Part shown: positions 31,301-39,388 of the stretch, piece after piece
Position numbering within the stretch: the stretch's first letter is position 1
Layout: every line of letters begins with the position of its first letter
Assembly (NCBI GenBank): GCA_003427395.1
Contig: BFEA01001066.1
Span: forward strand, 112,945 to 152,332
Length of the DNA: 39,388 bases
Origin: Chara braunii
Lineage: Eukaryota; Streptophyta; Charophyceae; Charales; Characeae
Direction: 5' to 3'
The notes under the pieces: generated by a model
Told to the model about the DNA's origin: nothing
The model's database searches: none
The model's input: the letters and a program-made list of their open reading frames with translations, nothing else
Made by a program: the position numbers and the translations under genes

Positions 31301-34300
31301 AAGGTGTGGAAAATGCTGTCATTAGCCGGNTAATATGTTTTGTGGGATCGGGACAACAACAACACCCAAATTCATGCAAATCCCAAGTACCNCAAGCCTA
31401 CCTGCTCTCTTTCTCACTCTCTCCCTGTCTGTGTGGTCTCTCTGAGCCTCTCTCAACCCCGTTCTCTTTNTCTCTCTCTCACTGCACTCTCTCTCTCTCA
31501 CACTGCGCAGTCAGTCTCTCCCGCTCTGCACAGTCCCTCTCTCTCACCCCACACAGTCCCTCTCTCTCACTCTGAACAGTCCCTCTCTCTCACTCCGACT
31601 AGTCCTTCTCTCTCACACACAGTCCCTCTCTCTCTCTTCTACTTACTCTCTTCTGTCTCACTCTTTTCAGCCTGCCTCGCTAATATATGTCTCGGTCTGA
31701 TCNCGTCATGCTTTAAAATCATCATGTGTTTNNCCCAATCCATAGCTGCCTTGTGTCCACCACTCACCCACACGGGCTGCAGTATAAATAAATAAATAGC
31801 CGTTTACCCATGCTCGTTGTCAATCACNATCTGTCNAACGTACATAGCNCAGTTGATTGGTTGCAATGCCNGCTTGTTCNGACTTTGGTTCNTTGCTTAA
31901 TTGGAGTGTTCCTCCCGTATGCCGATTACCTCTTTCCCGTAAGTTGATGGGTACCCTTGATTGGCTCTCGCTGTGCATCCTTTCGCGAACGTGGAAGCTG
32001 GCCAGCAAGTCGTGCTGGATGGATTAATTAGCATTTCCCGTGCNCTGATTACCCGCATAAGTGAGCACCTACCACAACCAACCCTGTGAACTTGCTTTGA
32101 CCACTAGGTGGGGCAAGGACAGCGAACTGGGGCGGGCAATACTCTGGTTCCCCGCTCCTTGGGCTGCGTGCTCCGTGCAAATGTAGTGTTGAGGGCTGCG
32201 TACGCTGTGTACANGCTGAATTCCCTCTGTGTCTGCCTCGCCCTCTTCTCTTCCCCGCCAGCGGAGAACTCGCATGGGCAGCAGCTAGTGTGACTGCCAC
32301 TCACGCATCCATACCAGCGAGCAGCGTTCGCCACTTTCGCTTGCTCCAGTGCACCCTGTTCTCCCTGGTCACCTGAGTGAGGCTCTCGTCGCCCCGTTGT
32401 CGAATGTCCTCCTCTTCACTCTCTCTCTCTCTCCCTCTCGTCAACCGGGCGATCTGCTCTCTGCCCTGAGAGCATCAGCGGACTGGTACGCCGAGCACGT
32501 CCCCTTGGCACGCCCGAATCTGTCTCATTGCCTCCTCCCTAGCGCGCCGTTCCCCCTGGCTGAAACGGGTTGTCCTTGTGGCGGCGTACACCAGGCACGT
32601 CCTCAAACCTCCTCTGTCTGAATCCCCTCTCCCCCCCAAGCTGGTTCGTCCACGCGTCCTCTTCATTGTTCAGGCGCTCATACAGTAAGCCCCTCACGCG
32701 GCTCTCACGCTGACTGTTTCTCGAACGCCATGGTTGTGGGCTGGGTACGCCTTGCGCGCCCGTCTGATGTCCCCCGTACTGGTCTTCCCCCCTTTCCTCA
32801 ATGCCTCNCTGGTCAGACTATATGTGAACACCAGCCCAGTCCGCGGGTCACAGCAGACCGAGGGCTCTCGCAAACTCAAGCTCTTAGGTTCAACGCCGGT
32901 GCAGTGGGATTTACTTAGGGCCCAACGGCCCAACAGCGGGAGCAGCACCAATTTTCGCAGGTGCAGGGCCTGAGAAATGAAAACAAAACCCCNGTTCCAT
33001 ACCTGCGCCGGACCAGCAGCCTTACCCTACCGAGGCCAATTATCGTACTTGAGNCGGAAGCGTGTCCTGTCAGTACCGGATACAAGATCGTTCCAAAGTA
33101 ACAAACCCACCCAGCCACGGTCATGAACTGAGGTGCAGGCGTCGTTCCAGGCACACAAGTCTCGAGCCTGTAGTGAACCTGCTACCATACCAAAATAGAG
33201 TCGTAAAGTGAGAAAGGAAAAAAAAAAAAAGGCGGTTCAAAATCGAGCCGAAGATAAAGTAGCGCACTGCTGTAGTCCAGACTCAATGNCGTTCCAACAG
33301 CCCAAGTATACCAAGTATCTTGACGAGGTTAGCGGTGCCAAGCCGCAGTGGTCATATCAAAGCCGAGCCTTGGACCTCTCGAAGTATCAGGGCCAGGCCN
33401 CAGTGTGCTATACCGTCACCGAACCAACATCCCAGGCCCCCGTCAAGTCAAAACATACCAAGGCGAACCCATTCCAAATTCGACACCGCGTCAAAATATC
33501 AGCACCGGACCGGACAAGTGATCGTACCGACGCCAAGAATGCGGGACCCGTAGTCATGCTAGCTTTGTGTCACCATACCTGAGCCGAACCCGACCTCTCT
33601 GAATTACANCAGCCTGTGCCGTCGCCAACGCCGAATACCGTACTTGTGCAGCAATGCCGTGGTAGTACCGATCCTGAAACACACCGTCATAGTGGCGCCG
33701 GGCGTGGAAGTACTCTACGGGAAAGGTCCCGAACCTGGTAATAAATCTCCATCGTAGCCGCCCACTCAGAAATAAGTCACCGTAGNGGCCCCAAGCCTGA
33801 AGCAATGTGCCGCCGAGCCCATTCCGAACCAGATTCACACCGAATACCGTAGGACGTAGCCAGTTCGCAACAATACCNAATCTCTCCGAGCCACGTATCC
33901 GTACCATGCCAAATGNCATCCTGTCAGTCCAAGGTAGCACNATCCNACGCCGTCCACGCGACTACGGGCTAACTCAGTGAGGTTAGTAATCATAATCAGA
34001 TAAACCGGAAAGTTCAGAGAATTCGATCAGATCTGGGTTCCGCCCCAACGGCGGTTAATCCATGCGAAGTCAGAGCATGCATCGGGTAATCATTAATTTT
34101 TGTTCGTCTGTTCACTTTTTAATTACCCTTCTCTTTTCTTAATTCTATTGTCCGAATTAACATAATAATCGCAAATTCTCAAAAATTAATTCCCGAAGGG
34201 TTTAAAAAGGAATAGTTGAAATTCTCTTGTTCCCCTTTTCCCTTCTTCATTTTTAGTCTTTTCCCCATTTTCAATTTCATTGCCGGAAACATAAAATAAC

Positions 34301-34513
34301 AAGGGTATTCCCCCTATAAGTAAATGCCGTGAAAAATAAAGAAATTAAGGGATATTATGTTTTTCTCTTCTCCCCTACTGGTCTTAATCCCTTCTCCTCA
34401 TCTTTAATTTTGGTACTAAAATAGACAAAAATTTGAGGCCTCATTTCGGCTGAGGTCGTATGCTGCAAAAATGTTGCGGCGAGGTCCGTCTCCGCGATGC
34501 CTCTCCGCAGCAG

Positions 34514-34625
34514 GCTAGTCCGGCTCCAGCCCTCCGAACGGCCGGAAATTACGGTCTCTAGATACTCCGGCTAATCCAGCTCCAGCCCTCCGAACGGCCG
34601 GAAATTACGGTCTCTAGATATGCCA
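34514..34625. repeat. 56-bp tandem repeat, two copies
   Basis: Copies 34,514-34,569 and 34,570-34,625 share GCTCCAGCCCTCCGAACGG and TACGGTCTCTAGATA. Copy 1 of the 3.3-kb unit has a single copy ending in this sequence near 31,220. Confidence 0.9.
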
Positions 34626-34871
34626 AGTGCGCCCACCCATCTCGCTTTCTTTGAGGGTTACTTGTAAGATTCAGTGTGCCCAGAATCAGGGGTACCCTGA
34701 GTTCCCCTAATTTCTGTCACCCAGTCAAACCAGAGTACCGTCAAAACACAGACTTGCTCTTGAGCCTAAGTCCCAAAGCCGCAAATTTCAGGCGGCGCAC
34801 TGCTTGTGGCCGCCTGATAGTTAGCCCGGACCACTTTTCGACGCCCCCGTCGAGCCCCAACCACTTATACG
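34626..34871 (-). other. region downstream of the minus-strand pol: possible 3' LTR edge
   Basis: Lies immediately 3' of the minus-strand integrase stop. On the minus strand it contains G-rich stretches (GGTTGGGGCTCGACGGGGG) that might serve as the polypurine tract. No paired LTR is available in the window to test this. Confidence 0.35.
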
Positions 34872-36090
34872 TCAAACGAAGCGGACGAGCTTCAGGGTGA
34901 TAGCCTGTAAAGGACGCCCACGTCGGCGTTTAATTGTCTTATGTTTCAGTTTGTTATGAGTCCTGGGGCTAAGAAGATGCTTCTCGACTCTCTTGTTTCT
35001 TCTCGTTTTTTGTCCCGGCACGATTCTCTTTTTCCTTTGTCCTTGCCCCGAGAAGGGTGTCGACCCGCTAGTACGTCTAACGCGAACTCTCCGTCTAGCT
35101 CGCTTGACTACGAGTAACCATCTCTTCTTTCTTCCTAAAGTTATCCCTTTGACCTCTCTCTTCTCTATTCTTTTCCTTTTCTTGGAACTCTCTCCTGCCT
35201 CGAATTGCCTGAAGGAGGCTTCATCCTCCTTTATGGCTTTTCCTTTCCCTTTCAGGCTGGTAAGCGATAAGGCGGGCGAGGGCCTGGGCCTAAACAACTT
35301 TAACCTAGCCCCCGCCACTAGGTCCTTCCACTTAGATCCGTCTAGTTCTGCTATCATATATGCACCCCAGTCAAGTGCCTCAACCACTCTGTAAGGTCCC
35401 ATCCATCTATTGGCAAGCTTTCCGGTCCAGGTCCTCTCCAGTGCCGCGTCGTAGAGAAGGACCATATCTCCTACGCTCACACTCTCTTTCCTGATTCGGA
35501 CGTTCTTATCCCATCTCTCTTTACCCTTGTCCCTTTCNGCCGCCAGACGATCGGCTGCTGTCATGAGGTTGTCTTCCAACCCGTAGGCTATCTGTCTTGT
35601 TCGNGCAGCNAAGAGTTCCTCTNTGGACATCTCCTCTNCCCAGTCGACGGTTGTCCAGCTGTCNANATGAAACTCTATGGGAAGCGGACAATGTCGCCCA
35701 AACCACAAGGTGTACGGTGGGTATCCGGTACTAGCCCGAACCGTGNCGTTGTCCGCCCATATTGNGTATCGAAAATATCGTGGCCAATCACTGNCCTTAC
35801 CCTTGCACCACTTGGACAGTGACGCTATCAGAGTCTGGTGTCCCCTCTCTACTGGGGAGTTNGACTGTGGGTGATAGGCGGTGGCTATCGAAACTCTCGC
35901 ACCGGCTCTCCTAAACACGCTCTGAACCTCGTCGGCTAGGAATTCCGCCCCTCTGTCCATCATTATCTTGCTGACACAACCATACCTAGATAAGTACTCT
36001 AGGACAAAGTTCTTTACTTCCTTTGCCGCCTTACTCCTGATAGGTCTACCGTCTACGAACCCAGTGAAATCGTCTCGTATGTTATATTGC
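34872..36090 (-). pseudogene. Ty3/gypsy integrase core and C-terminal tail (frameshifted from pol)
   Basis: The frame re-enters after a frameshift near 36,085-36,095. The core continues with IRDDFTGFVDGRP. The catalytic Asp of MMDRGAEF (residue 85 of the ORF beginning 36,209) and the Glu of NSPVERGHQTL (residue 121) have 35 residues between them, the D,D-35-E rule; the first Asp is in the upstream frame. A GPY/F-like motif (RWMGPYRVVE) and a later basic region follow. The last 20 residues contain KRRRGRP, an AT-hook-like core (residues 427-433), before the stop at 34,872-34,874. Six or more Ns make residues uncertain between 35,530 and 35,865. Confidence 0.8.
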
Positions 36091-38119
36091 CTACTCCTCT
36101 CGGCATTTTCACTAGATCGATGTGTACCTTCTCTCCTGGTCTGGTCGGATAGGATGGATGAAGTGGCTCTTTGTATTTCACAAGAGCTCTCTTCTGGCAC
36201 TCTTCGCATGTCATATAGTACCTCTCGACGTCCTTATACTGTCCTTCCCACCAGTACAGTCGGCGTATCTTTTCGTAGGTTCCTTTAACTCCCCTGTGTC
36301 CTCCGACTACCCCGTCGTGAAGTTCCGCAACTATCGTCTGTCTTTCCTCAGGATCACAGGCTACTCGTAAGGGCATTCCCGACGCTACTGGCCTTCGGAA
36401 AAGGTGGCCCGCTCTAAGGCAGTACTGGGCTGCTTGCCTCCGGATTTCTGAATCTTGACTCTCCTCTCCCGTCAGGTGTAGTCCGATCATTCGGTACTTG
36501 CCCTCGTAAAGATTAACTAGAAATCCCTCAGCGCGCCTCGGCTCTGGCATTGTCAGAGCCCCAGCTACTATCGGACGCTCGAGAGGGATGCGTGAAAGTC
36601 CATCTGCCACGACATTTTTCGTACCAGATACTCTCTCAACCGTGTAATCGTATAACCGAATCCGTATTAACCATCGGGCGATGGTCGGGTCCGTCAGACT
36701 AAAGTCCTTCTGGAGGACAGAGGCAACCGCGGTGGGGTCTACTCTCAAGATGAACCGTCGCCCATAGGTATAGTGTCTGAACGTGTCTAGACACCGGAGA
36801 ACAGCTAACACTTCCTTCTTGAATTGACTGTAGTTACGCTCAGCCGTATTAAGTGTCCTACTCTCAAATCTTAACGGTCTTTCCTTCCCTCCAGCGTCCT
36901 TCTGAGACAGCAAACCACCCACTGAACATGGTCCAACATCCGTGGATACTATGAAGGGTCTCTTGGTCTCATCGTCAAAGAATGGCACGCCCAACACGCG
37001 TCCTCCCTCCTTAAATTCAGCTTTAAGTTCTTGCATTGCGAGTTCCTTCGAAGAATCCCAGTAGAATTTTTCAGTCTTCCGAAGGCGTAACCTCAATGGA
37101 TCAGCCTTTTCCTCATACCCCCGTATGAATATACGCCAGTAACCAACCACTCCCAGAAACTGTCGGACCTCGGTTGGACTATGTAACAGTGACAGCCAGT
37201 TCAGGAGTTTGTCTAACTTTGCCGGGTCTGCTCGGCGTCCTCTCGAGTCACATATAAAGTCCAAGATCTTAATGGTCGAGACGGCCCATCGGCTCTTGGT
37301 TCCGCTGACTGTCAAATTCGCATCGTCCAGCTGCTCGAGTACCGCGCAAATATCTGTTAGGTGCTGCTCGACGAATCTTCTAACTCCAGGTACAACCTCT
37401 GTCTCCTCCCTGTCTACTGGCCCTTTTATAGGAAAGTCATCCAGAAAAACTTCAACCTTATCAGGGATGAAGTCCTTGAGGACGGCCACCATGGCTCTCT
37501 GAAAAACGGTTATGCCATTAGTCCACCCCATAGGGACAACCATCATCTGTATTAGTCCCAATGGCGTATGCATAGCCGTGAGGTATCTGTCCCTAGGGTC
37601 AAGCGGTACCTCATCATAGCCTGAGAACAGATCACAGACCGAATAGATCGACCTACCTGTTGTGCCTTCTGCAAGTAAATCGGCGTGTGGCACGGAGCCC
37701 ACGTCTCGTATCGTCACCGCGTTGACCTTCTGAAGGTCCTGGATCCATCGAATCTTGCCATTCGGTTTCCGTAGGAAGAGCCATCGATTAGCATAAGCGC
37801 TATCAGACGGCTCCGCAACGTGGGAAATCATCTTTTCTTTCAGGAAAGCGATAACTTTTTCCTTCTCCTTCTGGGCGTATTTCCATCCCGCGTCATTCCA
37901 AGGAACATGTGGAATCGTATAAATCCTCGCTGGCTTAGCGTATCAAGGATCTATCCTACCGCGCTCCGCGTCGCTGAAAGCTATGGCCTTATCATATGTC
38001 TTGAGAATTTCTATCACACGTTTTCGCTCCTGTGGGGTCAGATTTCCATCTCCGATATCCATCCCTGCTATTCTCTCTTCCGTTAGGCGATGTGGCTCCT
38101 TTTTCTTTCTTTCTTTGAT
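36091..38119 (-). pseudogene. Ty3/gypsy pol: RT, RNase H and integrase start
   Basis: Read in one frame from 38,119 leftward. A TGA at 37,944-37,946 interrupts the lead; a TAA at 38,120-38,122 precedes it. Blocks in the long frame (from 37,831): RKPNGKIRWIQDLQKVNAVT, YSVCDLFSGYDEVPLDPRDR, MGWTNGITVFQRAM and the catalytic FLDDFPIKGP (residues 129-138; FLDD at 37,436-37,447), then EVRQFLGVVGYWRIF. RNase H has Asp298 (IVSTDVGP), Glu340 and Asp365. Integrase HHCC uses His505, His512, Cys542, Cys545; the first catalytic Asp is 572 (KVHIDLVKM). FLDD and the following IKGP differ from the YMDD of the other element, so these are two lineages. This copy cannot express an intact pol. Confidence 0.85.
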
Positions 38120-39379
38120 TTATTTTGCGATCTCTTCTTCCGATATCCCTTCTAGTGTAGATCGCTCACGGCCCACCGTCGCTGGCTTAATTTTTTGCGC
38201 TACTCGTTTGTGTCGCTTGGGTAGCTCCCCCATAGGGGGTCGTGCCCTTAAAAAAGACACGGATACCACACCGCCAAATTCCTCATCTTTTTCCTTCGGG
38301 TACGAGTTGCCGTCCACTATTAGCCGACTCCCTAAGTCTTCGACCTCCACCACCTGACCTTCTTCCTCTGTGAGTAGTGGTCCATATTTCTTCTCGCGAA
38401 ATCGCACCGCGCGGCTGGAGATAGGCAACGATTTAATCTGATCACTGGGTCTTGCACCCACAGCGAGAGCTGCTCTGTTCCTCGGGTCCCGAGGCTCCAC
38501 TGTCTCAATCATTACCCGCGTCCCGTCTGGCTTCTTAATGGACAATGTTTGACTCCCATCAGGTCGCTCTATCGTCACCGCATGCACGTGGCTCAGCCAC
38601 GTTCGACCCAAGAGCAGGTCGGAGCTGCAGTTCTTGACTGCAAAGACTGGCAGGGTCACTCGTACCCCTTGGACCTCTATGGCTGCCTTGTGACAAACCC
38701 CAGTGATCTGTTGTTTTCTCCCATCGGCCGTCTCTATCTCGAATAGGTATGACCTATCGAGGCCCAGTCCAACTTGTACCGCCAGGTCCTCGTCTATGAT
38801 GACAGCCTTACTGCCGTTATCAATCACAGCATCGAGTACCGCTCCATCGTTTATAATCGTCTCCACGGCCCCGCTACCAAGTATGTAAAACTTGTCTGGA
38901 GGCACACCTTCCATTCCGTCGAGAAGGACTGTCGCCATGCGATCCGCTCTGGCAGTCACCCCCGTTACTGCTACTGTAGANGCTTCCGCCTTAGGGGCCC
39001 CCTGACCCTCCTCCGATAGAGGTATGCGAGTCTTCCACGTGATCATCTGTAACTCATCACGAGCTGGCTTCGATGCCGCCAGGTACGCCAGAATAGAGCA
39101 CTGCATGGGTTGCCGAAGGGCCCGCCTCAGTGGCTCGACCGTGTCAATCTCGTCCAGCGAACTCTTCATTAAGAACTTCTTCACTCCCCGCTTTCGCGGC
39201 GAAAGGATAACCTCCTCTCCATCGACCCACTGCCCGTCCTTCTCCGCCACCACGTAATCCATGTGAGTTTTCTTCGATGTAGACCCCCTCGCCGACTTGG
39301 TGGCTGCCACTCTTATGGGTGTGGTCGCCATGTCCCCCTCAAAGGTTATCTTGATGCTCTGACTCCTGACCGGCTCCAT
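38120..39379 (-). CDS. Ty3/gypsy gag-protease ORF (right end near the window edge)
   Basis: Open frame of 419 codons ending at a TAA (38,120-38,122). The frame stays open to the window edge, so the true start could lie beyond 39,388. Residues 1-130 are basic or low-complexity and may be the end of Gag. The retropepsin site is AVIDNGSKAVII (residues 184-195), with Asp-Asn-Gly-Ser instead of D-(T/S)-G, then DLLLGRTWL (254-262), a flap and dimer-side block typical of this protease. The Pro frame and the pol frame are the same, so the TAA either is a point mutation or would need readthrough. One codon is uncertain because of an N at 38,981. Confidence 0.8.
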   Translation of the reverse strand: MEPVRSQSIKITFEGDMATTPIRVAATKSARGSTSKKTHMDYVVAEKDGQWVDGEEVILSPRKRGVKKFLMKSSLDEIDTVEPLRRALRQPMQCSILAYLAASKPARDELQMITWKTRIPLSEEGQGAPKAEXSTVAVTGVTARADRMATVLLDGMEGVPPDKFYILGSGAVETIINDGAVLDAVIDNGSKAVIIDEDLAVQVGLGLDRSYLFEIETADGRKQQITGVCHKAAIEVQGVRVTLPVFAVKNCSSDLLLGRTWLSHVHAVTIERPDGSQTLSIKKPDGTRVMIETVEPRDPRNRAALAVGARPSDQIKSLPISSRAVRFREKKYGPLLTEEEGQVVEVEDLGSRLIVDGNSYPKEKDEEFGGVVSVSFLRARPPMGELPKRHKRVAQKIKPATVGRERSTLEGISEEEIAK

Positions 39380-39388
39380 TCCTTTACT

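Larger units (their letters stand above)
27967..34625. repeat. two tandem copies of a ~3.3-kb repeat unit
   Basis: Copy 1 is 27,967-31,228 (3,262 bp). Copy 2 is 31,229-34,625, longer by a 60-bp segment at 34,416-34,475 and by a second copy of a 56-bp unit at its end. They share the start GCCCGTTTAGCATCCCG and near-identical sequence throughout, apart from scattered substitutions, small indels and isolated Ns. Unit contents: a CT-rich start with a 23-bp minisatellite (28,267-28,372 in copy 1), a GC-rich body, a segment with degenerate ~30-bp periodicity (about 29,700-30,660) and an A/T-rich tail. No ORF in either copy looks like a known protein. It may be LTR, satellite or partly assembly-generated. 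Confidence 0.9.

Noticed and set aside
27967-34625. The 3.3-kb tandem units as a pair of LTRs
   Set aside because: No internal retrotransposon sequence lies between the copies and no TG...CA boundaries or PBS were found; LTR origin for one copy next to the minus-strand element remains possible but unproven.
1-39388. CRISPR array or bacterial operon
   Set aside because: No evenly spaced direct repeats with unique spacers, no operon-like gene packing; retrotransposons and MITEs are eukaryotic.

Overview
This is eukaryotic nuclear DNA, TE-rich and gene-poor: microsatellites, Ty3/gypsy and LINE remnants, MITE-like elements, many decayed ORFs and no operon-like gene packing. The Ty3/gypsy set, the plant-type initiator-tRNA-Met primer site, the trihelix-like Myb/SANT ORF and a transit-peptide-like ORF suggest a streptophyte. 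A charophyte alga such as Chara is my best guess, but this is inference and no single locus proves it.

Layout. 1-3,000: (TC)n, then a minus-strand block with an unrecognised 146-aa ORF, a 31-G run and a broken Myb/SANT-like gene whose N-terminal part may carry a membrane segment. 3,500-5,690: a foldback element, then compound simple repeats folding around a 30-bp inverted repeat. 6,600-7,800: the endonuclease-domain remnant of a LINE followed by degenerate telomere-like G-rich DNA. 8,000-9,075: two foldback elements, one almost entirely palindromic. 9,540-10,420: minus-strand ORF fragments including a 34-residue tandem repeat. 12,300-17,275: a dense cluster of small non-autonomous elements, with six foldbacks, a SINE-like insertion with an 11-bp target-site duplication, and two Tourist-like MITEs with 3-bp duplications. 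17,547-18,900: a 99-bp tandem repeat, a possible plastid-targeted exon and a C/CT microsatellite. 20,340-26,500: a decayed plus-strand Ty3/gypsy element (PBS, gag, protease, RT, RNase H) with no visible integrase; a degenerate PHD-type finger ORF lies just after it. 27,967-34,625: two tandem copies of a ~3.3-kb unit peppered with isolated Ns. 34,872-39,388: a minus-strand Ty3/gypsy element (protease, RT, RNase H, integrase) running off the right edge and broken by two stops and a frameshift.

Two points matter most to a reader. First, positions 23,601-23,638 are a synthetic Nextera mate-pair junction adapter flanked by a 154-bp duplicated segment, so the sequence there is an assembly artefact. 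Second, most of the window is made of hairpin-forming elements in several families, at least two of which occur more than once here. No intact protein-coding gene was identified with confidence.
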